The notes under the pieces are model-generated. The model searched no databases. It was not told the origin of the DNA and saw nothing but the letters and a program-made list of their open reading frames with translations. A stretch of 64,000 nucleotides of DNA from Gnetum montanum (taxonomy: Eukaryota > Streptophyta > Gnetopsida > Gnetales > Gnetaceae): positions 449,505 to 513,504 of the forward strand of contig MNCI01008326.1 of the NCBI GenBank assembly GCA_015680685.1, given 5' to 3'. A program made the translations under genes and the position numbers. Positions 55,819-64,000 of the stretch are shown here, piece after piece (position 1 is the first letter of the stretch; the number at the start of each line of letters is the position of its first letter).

Positions 55819-57400
55819 ATGACCAAGAAGATTGATAGTTTGGAAAATTCAAAAGTTTCAAAAGATATTCTAGATTCTAAGACTAATTCTTCATCAGAAG
55901 AAGAACAAAAGAAAGTTTTTAAATTGGGAACAAGTAAAACTAGAAGATCAAGAAGATCACCCATTATATCTGGTTTATCGATTCGTAAGAGAAGATCTAG
56001 AAATTTTAAGAGTTCAATTATCCAAAGGAATAGGATGGCAAATCCTTGGCAAGGAGTTACACCATTAGGATTTCAAAATTACAATGATATTCCTAAGGTA
56101 GTTTACAAATATTTTCCTGAGCTTTTCATTCCTGGAAAAGCTTATTTAGCTGAAGAATATATTCACATGTTTCAGTTAGCTTTAGCTCATGCAAATATTC
56201 AACATCAAGATCAAGCTTGTAGGTTGTTTTTATCAAATTTAAAGGATATGGCTCAAATTTGGTATTCGAACTTATCAAGTAATAGTATTACAAGTTGGGA
56301 TGACATGAAGAATCTTTTCTTAGCCTAGTTTGGTAATCAATTAGATCAACAGCAACTATACTATGGGCCAGTACAAGCTAAGCAAGGAGTTAAACAGTCA
56401 ATTAGAGATTTTAACATTAAGTTTCAATGAATTTGTGGACTCTTTCAAAGACAATATAAACCATCAGAAGAAATGCTTAAGGAAACTTATCTTAAGGCTG
56501 TCAACCCCAACATTTCAATTTGGTTAAGGAGAACTCCAAACTTAACTACACTAAATGACTACTTTAGTGAAGCTATACAGTTAGAAAAATAGTCGAACTT
56601 GAATCCTGGAGAAAATATCACGATTCAAAAAAGAGAAGAAAGAGTTATGATTCCTATGCAAGATTTTGCTCAATTTAAAGCTTTACTAGGTCCATCTCAT
56701 GTTAAGATAGAACAAGGACATGAAAGAGTAGGATCTGAAAAAGGTCAATTAATGAGGAATATGTCTAACAAAATAGTGAAGCTTAAAAAAGCATTGGCAA
56801 GAGTTAATATCAAGGAAGAAAGGAAAAATAGAAACCATAAACATCAAGAAACTAAGTTAGTAGAAGATGAGAATGAAAGTGATCTTATTATGTCCAACTT
56901 TCTTGATATTGAATATGATAATGAGTTATCTAGTGTTCATTATGCAAGTAAATCTTCTAGCAATGGATCAAGTGATACTTCTTCTCTATCAAGTTCTGAA
57001 GAAGATTTGTCTTCACATGAAGAATGCAATAACAATGAGGAAAATGGATATAGTCTTTGATCTAAGGAAAGACTAACTACTTCTAGACCCCCAAATGTTA
57101 TTATTGATCCATCTACTAAGAGAAAATCTTTTGAGCCAAATAGAAGATATAAGAATAAAGGTAAAGATAATCAAGTGGAGCAAAGCACTCCAAATCAGTC
57201 TTTTAATAAATGGATAAAGAGATCAAATTTTATTGGTGATGGAGAGTATGATTTGAACGAAGACCTTAAACATGTCAAGGACAATATTAGCTTTTATCAG
57301 TTACTTCAAATAGGAGATCAGCAAAGAAAGGCTTTAGAGTTCATTAAAGGTAAAAGGAGAGCTAGAGAATCAGAGTTAAGTTATGTGTCTAAAAATGACG
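55819..57400 (+). pseudogene. gag: E4 gag (one frame, four stops)
   Basis: The ATG at 55819 opens MTKKIDSLENSKVSKDILDS, an N-terminal arm with a basic stretch (KTRRSRRSP). The capsid domain spans about 56030-56590: VYKYFPELFIPG, QDQACRLFLSNLKDMAQIWY, NSITSWDDMKNLFLA, QGVKQSIRDFNIKFQ. A coiled-coil-like and acidic/Ser-rich tail follows (SSNGSSDTSSLSSSEEDLSS). Stops interrupt at 56326 (TAG), 56428 (TGA), 56590 (TAG) and 57058 (TGA), but the frame is otherwise kept and runs on into protease. No CCHC knuckle is visible; the tail is only basic (KRKSFEPNRRYKNKGK). Confidence 0.8.
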
Positions 57401-57790
57401 AGAAATTAAAGACCTCATATGATAAGGAAGCTCCTCCTTTCCTTTTGATAATGAAATTAAAGGATAAATACTTACATAATTTTTTGGTTGATTCTAGAGC
57501 CACATCTACTATAATGCCATTGTCTATATGTAAGAAACTTGGTTTGATTCCTGAAAAATCAAATAAAAAGATTGTTCAAGTGGATAAAAGTAGAGTGAAG
57601 ATTGTTGGTCAATTATCAAATATTCTATTGGAAATTGTATCTGAACCCTGCATCAGAAGTAGAGTAACTATTCAAGTGGTAGATATACCAGATTCACATG
57701 GAGCAAGAATTTCTTGGGTTACATATCAATAGATTATTCTCACATGTAGTTACCTTGGAGAGGAGAACCAAATCAGATATACATTTATAA
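57401..57790 (+). pseudogene. E4 aspartic protease
   Basis: The open frame (part of 57175-57732) encodes FLVDSRATSTIMPLSICKKL, the active-site loop with DSG changed to DSR, then VDKSRVKIVGQLSNILLEI and VTIQVVDIPD. Near 57700-57717 the coding frame changes; the following GYISIDYSHM, a stop, and LPWRGEPNQI-type sequence is the conserved protease-to-pol linker, read in the pol frame. Gag and pol were therefore probably one polyprotein in the active ancestor. Confidence 0.75.
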
Positions 57791-57899
57791 TGAACCTTTG
57801 ATGATTGATAATATTACTTCAAATGGAAAAAGTAAAATGGTTGAAAAAGGAGGTGTTGAAAACAAAATTTGTACACTCCAAGATAATTATGATTCTGAA

Positions 57900-58340
57900 A
57901 AAGAAGAATTAAAGAAAGAGGATAAATGGGAGCTATACTTTGACGGTTCATGTAATTCAAAAGGTGTAGGAGTTGGTATAGTTATATTAAGGAATGATTC
58001 ACGTGAAATTCTCAAGGCAATTCATCTATATTTCTCTTATATTAATAACAAGGCTGAGTATGAAGCTTTATGTATTGCTATGAGAATAGCTCTAGACAAA
58101 AAGATCAAAGAAATCACTATAAAAGGAGACTTAAGATTAGTCTGTGAATAAGTAAAGGGTAACTATGTCATAAAGAGCTGATTCTTAAGACCGTATAAGC
58201 AACTTGCTTGTAAGATGTTAGATCAGTTTCAACATTGCCAAATAGAGCATATAAATAGAGCAAAGAATCTTATAGCAGATGCTTTGGCTAAGGCAGCATC
58301 AACATTAGATATGCAAATAGTAGAAAGTTATAAAGATGTC
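57900..58340 (+). pseudogene. E4 extra RNase H (plant/archaeal type), upstream of RT
   Basis: The frame encodes KWELYFDGSCNSKGVGVGIV, YINNKAEYEALCIAMRIAL, IKGDLRLV and, after two stops, NRAKNLIADALAKAAS. This is the second, aRNH-type RNase H known from Tat-group elements. All four expected acidic residues are visible: Asp in YFDGS, Glu in AEYEAL, Asp in KGDLRL and Asp in IADALA. It lies between protease and RT, while the commonly described place is between RT-RNase H and integrase. Stops at 58149 (TAA), near 58180 (TGA) and near 58360 (TAG) inactivate this copy. Confidence 0.8.
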
Positions 58341-58427
58341 ATGATTGAAGAAGAACATTAGCCATCAGTACGAGATAATATAATACATTTACAAGTATTT
58401 AAAGATGATGATCAAGTACTAAGATTT

Positions 58428-59400
58428 ATGAAAAACAAACAAGAATTTGAGGATCAAGTGATACCTGAAATGTCATTAAATTTCAAAGCTAATTTCACTC
58501 CAAAAAGGATGATTGACTTGGAACATGAGTTCAAGAAAAATTTACTTACTGGAAAGGATATACAAAACACAGATAGTCAAGCTTTCGAGGTAGTGAATTT
58601 TGAATTAGACAAGATGCCAAATATGTTGAATGTTACAAAGGAAAGAGATTCGAGTTTCAATAAATACTTGTTATCATGTCTAAGGAATAATTTGGACAAT
58701 TTTTCTTAGTCCTATGATGATCTTAAAGCTTTTAGGCAAGATGTGATGACACATAAGATTCCTTTAATAGAAGGTTGCAAAACAGTCAAGCAAAAACAAA
58801 GGAAATTTAATCCATCGTTTGAACCAGCTATGGAAGTCAAAATTAAGAAGTTGTTACAAGCGCAAATCATATATCCAGTACGATATTTGACATGGCTTGC
58901 TAACCTTGTTCCAATAAGAAAGAAAAATGGTAATATAAGGCTTTGTGTAGACTTTAGAAATCTAAATGATGCTTCAAAGAAAGATAAGTATCCACTTCCA
59001 AGAATTGATGAGATGCTTATTAAAGTCTCAGGTTGTCAAGTATATTCCTTCTTAGATGGTTTCTCAGGTTATAATCAAATCATGGTAGATAAGAATAATA
59101 GATTTAAAATAGCATTTATCACCAAATGGGGAACTTTTGCTTATCAAAGAATGTCATTCGGATTGTCAAATGCTGGAGCTACTTTTCAAAGAGCAATGGA
59201 TTTAGCATTTAAGGATTTATTAGGCAAATTTGTGGTAGTTTATTTGGATGATATTACAATATTCTCAAAGAAGAAATAAGATCATATTGATCATCTCCAG
59301 CAAATTTTTGATAGATGTTGTGAGTTTGGTATTTCATTAAATCCTAAGAAGTGTATCTTCAGGGTTAAATCCAGAAGCCTATTAGGCCATGTGATATATC
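58428..59400 (+). pseudogene. E4 reverse transcriptase (nearly intact)
   Basis: After a linker (58428-58709) the main open frame 58743-59279 encodes the fingers and palm: VPIRKKNGNIRLCVDFRNLN, YPLPRIDEML, YSFLDGFSGYNQIMV, FGLSNAGATFQRAM and the catalytic box VVVYLDDITIFS (YLDD at 59241-59252). Only a TAG at 58707 and a TAA at 59277 interrupt. HLQQIFDRCCEFGISLNPKK and LLGHVIYQEGISID follow in the same frame. Sequence type is Tat/Athila-like and distinct from the E3 chromovirus RT. Confidence 0.9.
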
Positions 59401-60140
59401 AAGAAGGAATTTCCATAGACAATTCTCGAATCCAAGCAGTACATAACATTGAGCATCCCACAAGTAAGAAATCTCTTAGATCTTTCTTTGGGAAGATAAA
59501 CTTTGTGAAAAATTTCATCCTCGGATTTACTAAAATTACCAAGCCTTTGATGGATATGCTTAAAAAGGATGTCCAAGTAGAGAAAACACCAAAATCAAAG
59601 AGAGCTTTATCAGAAATTAAAAAGGCTATACAAGAGGCTCCATATTTGGTAAAGCCTAGACATAAAGAAGATTTTAGGTTATATTCTTTTGCTTCGAATG
59701 ATTCTATCGTTGTTGTTCTAACACAAAAGGATAATGAAAATCAAGATGAACCAATTGGAGTTTTTGGATATCAGTTAAAAGGTTCAGAGTTATATTTAGA
59801 CTTAGAGAAACAAGCCTTCGCAGTCATCAAAGCACTTCAACATTTTAAATATTATTTGGAAAGTTCATTAGTCCACATTATGCTACTTGAACCTGCAGTC
59901 AAGCGATTCCTATCCCAAAATGAGATTGGATTGAAGAGAGGAAAATGGCTTATAAAGTTACAAAGTTTCAGATTTTCATTGGAAATATGCAAGACAATTA
60001 ACAGAATGGGACTAGCTAAGATAATGACTAGAGAAAGTGAAGTGTGTACACTTGATACCCATGAAAAGAATTGGTATGATAAAATTCTCAAATTTCTTAA
60101 TACAAGGAAAATTTCAAATAATTTAACTACAAGTCAAAAG
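59391..60140 (+). pseudogene. E4 connection and native Ty3 RNase H (catalytic Asp missing)
   Basis: The 328-codon open frame 59391-60377 covers RT connection (KSLRSFFGKINFVKNFI), native RNase H and the integrase head. RNase H reads FRLYSFASNDSIVVVLTQKD, LEKQAFAVIKALQHFKYYLE, RGKWLIKLQSFRFSLEI and NRMGLAKIM. In active Ty3 RNase H the first block holds the catalytic Asp (TDAS); here it is SFAS. Loss of this residue in the native domain together with an intact set in the extra RNase H suggests that the extra domain had taken over the activity. Confidence 0.8.
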
Positions 60141-61319
60141 AGAGCTTTCTTCAAAAGAGCACGAAGATTTTTCGTTAAAGATGGTATATTGTATAGAAAG
60201 GATTTTTGGGGAGTCTTATTGAAATGTGTTCATAATGATCAAATTAGTTTCATTTTGGAACAATTTCATGATCATTTGAATCTATTTTATAAATCCCCTA
60301 AGTCAACTATGCAACATATACTTCGATATGGATATTACTGGCCTTCCATGTATCAAGACATTAGTTCAAAAATTTAAAAATGCTATAAATGTCAAATTCA
60401 TGGGTCCAAGATTAGAAGGGTTACAGCCCCTTTAAAGCCAATTGTTGCAGATAGACCATTTCAGCAATGGGGTTTGGATTTTATCGGTACAATTACTCCT
60501 TCAAGGGCTAGACACAAGTTTATTCTCACAGCTACTGATTATTTCACTAAATGGTCTGAAGCAAAAGCTCTAAGAGGAAGTTCAGCATCAGACGTGATTA
60601 AATTTCTAGAAGACCACATTCTAAGTAGATTTGGTCTACCTGAAGTGTTAGTGTCAGATAATGGTCCCGCCTTCAAATCCAAAGAGTTTATTAGATGGAC
60701 ATCTGAAAAATCCATTTTCTTATTTTCCTCATCAAATTATTATCCTGAAGGAAATGGTTTAGTGGAATCTACCAATAAAAATATTATTTCTTATATCAAG
60801 AAATCAATGGATGGGAATCCAGGAAATTGGATTGATTATCTACAATCCGCATTATGGTCAGATCGAATTAGATTTAAGAAAGCTATTTAGACATCACCAT
60901 ATAACTTAGTCGATAGTTTGCCAGCAAGAATTACAAATAAGATTATAAGTTTAGCTTTCGAATTTGTACAAATATATAGTGAAAAGACTAATAAAGATAG
61001 AAGTTTCATGACTTCACTTATTAAAAGAGAAGCTGAAGTAGATAAAGCGAGGGATAATTTATTACAGAATACCTCTCAAGTTAAAAGATGGTTTGATAGG
61101 AAAGCTCTGAAAAGAACTTTCAAGATAGGATACCTTGTCTTATTATGGAATATGAAGAAACCAAATAAGTTCACCCCGACATGGATTGGTCCCTTTCAGG
61201 TTACAAAGCAATTGTTAGAGGATAATTACAAATTATCAACCTTGGATGGCATGGAATTGCAATTTCCTTATAATGTTTTGCATATAAAACATTATTTGGG
61301 ACAATTGCATACAACTTGA
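60141..61319 (+). pseudogene. E4 integrase (two stops)
   Basis: The head has FHDHLNLFYKSPKSTMQHIL, GYYWPSMYQDIS and CYKCQ; the second His of HHCC appears lost. The core keeps all three acidic residues: Asp in GLDFIGTI, Asp in VSDNGPAFKS and Glu in NGLVESTNKN. The C-terminal part has GYLVLLWN, FTPTWIGPFQV and NVLHIKHYL and ends at the TGA at 61317. Interruptions are a TAA at 60375 and a TAG at 60888. Order after RNase H is canonical. Confidence 0.88.
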
Positions 61320-61609
61320 AGATGTCATTACACAAAATAATATATGTATATAGTATTATGTAAATATTACTAGGAGTATAGTGTCCATTATTATATTTAA
61401 TTATGCTTTATTTATATTTGGAACATTATCTTTCCTCAAGTGAAGCAAGTGGAAGCCTACAAGTGAAACAAGTGGAATTCTACAAGTTTGACAAGTGGGG
61501 AAGGTGACTCATCCACCACTTAGTGAGGATTGTGACAAATGGTTTGAATGCCTAAAAAGAAGAAAGCTTGGTTGGAGACACTTGGGTGGGAGTTCAAGTT
61601 TTTAGCTCC
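61320..61609. other. E4 spacer with direct repeats upstream of internal TATA
   Basis: AT-rich (61320-61430), then three spaced copies of a CAAGTGGAA/TACAAGTG-like phrase at 61435-61500 and a GC-richer stretch leading to the TATA box. No open frame. Confidence 0.5.
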
Positions 61610-61617
61610 TATAAAAG
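61610..61617 (+). promoter_or_regulatory. Internal TATA box upstream of E4 downstream ORF
   Basis: TATAAAAG within GCTCCTATAAAAGGAGGG, a strong plant TATA context, 77 bases before the ATG at 61687. It lies outside the LTR, between integrase and the PPT, so it could drive the downstream ORF separately. Transcription is not shown by sequence alone. Confidence 0.55.
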
Positions 61618-61686
61618 GAGGGTTAAGTTGCCTAAAATTTCATCATCTTTCAATTCATGTTGAGTAGTGAAAGTTAGAGAGAGCTA

Positions 61687-62350
61687 ATGGAGTTTGAAAA
61701 AGTAATGAAAAAGCCTTTTATTTCATATGTGATGGGATGTTGCCCTGAGCATGTATTGAAGGCTTACCTAAAGGCTAGATCTTGTGGAGCTCCAAAAGGG
61801 TGTCCTTTTATGGCTTGGCTGTCTGATGAATTTTCTTTTCTCACTAGAGGTTTGGATATAGAGTCCAATGTTTGGGGGCGATATCAAGATTGTTTCAAAG
61901 AAGAAGAAAAAGGAGAAGAGCCACCAACCTATGAAGAGTCATCATGGGGATGGGGAGAAGCTTTTGTTTCCCAAGAGGAAAATGAAGGACCTAATAGAGA
62001 AAACCAGAAGAGCACATCTGAAAAGGAAAATGAGAAAAGTGCCGAAGAGAAAGCTCATGTAAATCAAGGTGAGAGCTCCACCAAGCTAGAGAGCAACAGG
62101 ACCACCTTCATCACATCAGAGATTTCCTATGAAACAGTTAGAGAGATGAGGATTCCCACTAGAGTAACCCTCACAATTCAGTTTCCATCCAAAGAATAGT
62201 TCATGAAGGACTTGATAATGTATAGTTTGATTTTGCATAGGAATGAGGTTTTTGTCCCATCACACCTTATGTTAAATGGGAATTTTCCTCAAAAAAGATT
62301 TCTATTCAGTTACAAAAATTTAGTGAAAATTTTAGTATGTTTTAGTCTTG
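61687..62350 (+). pseudogene. E4 downstream ORF (between integrase and 3' LTR), unknown protein
   Basis: A 170-codon open frame (61687-62199) encodes ISYVMGCCPEHVLKAYLKA, CPFMAWLSDEFSFLTRG, a long acidic/Lys-rich low-complexity middle (EEEKGEEPPTYEESS, ENQKSTSEKENEKSAEEKAH) and IPTRVTLTIQFPSKE. After a TAG the same frame continues FMKDLIMYSLILHRNEVF, HLMLNGNFPQKRFLFSYKNL up to the PPT. The ORF sits where other plant elements carry env-like or accessory genes, but no signal peptide or membrane segment is evident. I recognise no family. It has its own TATA box upstream. Confidence 0.55.
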
Positions 62351-62367
62351 AAATGAGGGGGCAGAAA
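62350..62367 (+). other. E4 polypurine tract
   Basis: GAAATGAGGGGGCAGAAA ends directly at the TG of the 3' LTR (62368), as needed for plus-strand priming. It fixes the LTR start. Confidence 0.75.
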
Positions 62368-62935
62368 TGTTGGCACATTTGGCCATTCCATGGAACAGTT
62401 GGAATATTATATTCAAAATTGGAACAATCCATGGTTATAAATTTGAAGCTTTAGTGTTGTGGGTTGATGGGTATTTTTGGAGAAGTAATCCACTAGTAAA
62501 TAATTTTGATGTTGAGGCCTTCTTGGAAAGCAAAATTAAAATGCCAAATTATTCCTTTATTGAATATTGGAATAGCAAACAAAGGATGAAATTATTTACC
62601 GCAAAAAGCATACTCCTTGTTAATGTTGGAAAAATAGACACCACCGTGGATAATGGATTATTAAGGTCCAGTTAAGAGTTGGAAGTGTACAGAAGATCTA
62701 ATGAATGGATTACCAATAGGTTTTGAATTTCATTTGATAAATTTAAATTAACAAATGATGAGAAGGTTTTTATTGCAAATGAACCCGAATTTCCGCAAGT
62801 CGAGAAGCCCATTGATAACGTTGCCGAAATACAGAAAATCTAAAATACAGAACTGAATGCTGTGGTTTTAAGCTTTTGGGTGTCACTGGCAAATACGTTG
62901 TCCAGTACCTGCTCGGAATTATGCCCACGCATCGA

Positions 62936-63019
62936 CTGGATCTGTGAATCGATGTCGCTGGACGTAACCGCAGCCGGCTGGATCTGTGAATCGATGTCGC
63001 TGGACGTAACCGCAGCCGG
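62936..63019 (+). repeat. 42-bp tandem duplication, in frame
   Basis: Two identical units starting CTGGATCTGTGAATCG at 62936 and 62978. The 5' LTR has one copy (about 53576-53617). The unit is 14 codons long, so the local open frame (62862-63086, WICESMSLDVTAAG twice) stays open. Confidence 0.85.
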
Positions 63020-63113
63020 CTGGCTGAAGGCTGAGAACAATGAGCCCGAGTTCATGGAGCGTGTGGAGGCACTTTTCCACGACTGAGCTGTATTAAGGGG
63101 ATTTTTGGTAGTA

Positions 63114-63290
63114 ATCGCATACAGGCTGTGCAAGAAGAACTTGAGCCAATCTAGGGCAGAGCGCAGCGTGCTCATCTTTGATTTCAGCGGTGGCACCTAC
63201 AACTTGTTCAAGATCATTGGAAAGATGGATTTCAGAAGAACAGGCGCCTGTTTCACGCGATAAACAAGTTTGTGTTTCCATCTGTAACAG
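63114..63290 (+). pseudogene. HSP70 ATPase-domain fragment inside E4 3' LTR
   Basis: Second copy of the captured fragment: IAYRLCKKNLSQSRAERS followed by VLIFDFSGGTYNLFKII. It differs from the 5' copy by G-to-R, S-to-L, G-to-N and V-to-I changes among others, all by single or double base changes. The core VLIFDFSGGTY is identical in both. The possible continuation after the frameshift reads FQKNRRLFHAINKFV. Confidence 0.65.
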
Positions 63291-63823
63291 CAGCTAATGT
63301 CTCAAAATCCCTGGTGTTGGAAGAAAACTTCATAAGCCAGAAATTTTACCAGTTGCCACAAATGGATGCTATGTATGGAAGGCAGTGAAAATATACGAGG
63401 CAATAATCAATTTTCTCTACTCAAGGATATAAACAACTTGCAAATTCCTGTATAATCATCAAAACCTGAAGAGCATTTGTGAGAGGTGAAGGTTACAACA
63501 GCTGCAGATTCTTACGGAACACACAGAGACATTTCCTAACGCAATGGCTGAGCCTTCTCCCATGATGGCAGTTGTTGGTAACGATTTTCGGCAGGGCAAG
63601 ATAATTTGAATTAGTTGTTGGCAGTTACAGGATTGGTGCCTTCACATTCGGACTCATATTTTGAGCCATCACCAAATTTAAATTTCTATTTCCAGGGGTA
63701 CAAGAAAAGATAAATTATTTTTATAAATTAANCTTCCTCCTAACTAAATGGGTAAGTTGTAACCTCCTTACTTGGGAGAAAAGTTAGCTAGGATATTTTG
63801 AAATATAACTACCTTATGAACCT

Positions 63824-63831
63824 TATAAAAA
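63824..63831 (+). promoter_or_regulatory. TATA box near window end, probably E4 LTR promoter
   Basis: TATAAAAA in ACCTTATAAAAAGGCTTC. If 63733-64000 is LTR, this is its promoter; the matching place in the 5' LTR falls in the N gap. Confidence 0.45.
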
Positions 63832-64000
63832 GGCTTCATGGGTAAGGAAAAAAAGGAGGAGTTTTGGGAAAAGACACTTCATACATCACATTTTGGAAAG
63901 CTACTAGCTAGCACTTGAGCTCTCACTTCAAGACACACTTTGGGTCTTTGGAAGAGCATTTGTACAGAAGATTTGTAAAGAAGATTGCTTGTAAGATGGC

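Larger units (their letters stand above)
53008..64000 (+). mobile_element. E4: youngest Ty3/gypsy element, Tat-like with two RNase H domains, 3' LTR cut by window end
   Basis: Direct repeats starting TGTTGG at 53008 and 62368 are the two LTRs. The first is followed by a PBS (55706), the second is preceded by a purine tract (GAAATGAGGGGGCAGAAA, 62350-62367). Inside are gag, protease, an extra RNase H, RT, native RNase H, integrase and a downstream ORF. Gag-protease lie in one frame and pol in another, with about 11 stops and one frame change in total, far fewer than in the other elements. LTRs differ by roughly 4% over the first 350 bases (hand count, nearly all transitions). Confidence 0.85.
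62368..64000 (+). repeat. E4 3' LTR (cut by window end)
   Basis: It matches 53008-54329 over 62368-63731 with about 4% differences in the part I compared, mostly C/T and G/A. It carries a 42-bp tandem duplication (62936-63019) absent from the 5' copy. After the N at 63732 the sequence (63733-64000) has a TATA box (63824-63831) and has no counterpart in 54924-55688, so it either corresponds to the gap in the 5' LTR or was joined wrongly. Confidence 0.75.

Noticed and set aside
61610-62367. Start of the E4 3' LTR at the TATA box near 61610
   Set aside because: Similarity between the two repeats starts at TGTTGG (62368 and 53008) and a purine tract precedes 62368, so the TATA at 61610 is internal.
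62840-63281. Minus-strand open frames across the E4 3' LTR (and 53383-53794 in the 5' LTR)
   Set aside because: Antisense of the LTR region with the HSP70 fragment; the HSP70 match is on the plus strand only.

Overview
This window looks like intergenic DNA from a large plant genome, most likely a gymnosperm (conifer-like). That assignment is inference: the sequence is AT-rich, the only recognisable coding matter is decayed LTR-retroelement genes plus one captured HSP70 scrap, and the elements are old, nested and full of stop codons. I found no intact host gene, tRNA, rRNA or CRISPR array. Ns occur at 27410, 39522, 39992, 54330-54923 and 63732.

Left part (1-16.8 kb). Element E1 (minus strand, 1-6975) is an Athila-like Ty3/gypsy element with 5' LTR, gag, protease, RT, RNase H and integrase; its 3' end lies outside the window. 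A plus-strand LTR + PBS + gag-start fragment (E6, 6985-about 8420) follows. E2 (minus, 8741-about 15.68 kb) is a sister of E1 that keeps integrase, an extra coiled-coil ORF and the 3' LTR.

Middle (16.8-39.5 kb). E7 (plus, 16798-about 33287) has two 1.7-kb LTRs studded with a 20-bp palindrome, a gag that keeps its frame over 1.7 kb despite about 20 stops, a protease, an integrase and 3' tandem-repeat arrays. Its RT/RNase H region is replaced by a 5.9-kb block carrying an antisense ORF and LTR-like DNA (E8). E3 (plus, about 33.47-39.1 kb) is a 5'-truncated chromovirus-like element. A perfect 346-bp inverted repeat bounded by Ns (39176-39991) is probably an assembly artefact.

Right part (40-64 kb). 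Two head-to-tail copies (A, 39993-about 45.1 kb; B, 45868-about 48.5 kb) pair a Ty3-type Gag with a zinc-knuckle/protease/RT/RNase H segment whose signatures resemble the plant pararetroviruses (Caulimoviridae). Copy B is cut by E5 (about 48504-53007), a plus-strand relative of E1. E5 is in turn cut at 53008 by E4, the youngest and best-preserved element: about 2.7-kb LTRs, gag, protease, an extra RNase H upstream of RT, RT, degenerate native RNase H, integrase, a downstream ORF with its own TATA box, PPT, and a 3' LTR running off the window. Both E4 LTRs contain a fragment of an HSP70 ATPase domain.

The most notable items are the Ty3-Gag/pararetrovirus-type hybrid tandem, the HSP70 capture inside an LTR, the unusual position of the second RNase H in E4, and the selective loss of CAG/CTG sites that explains most stop codons.
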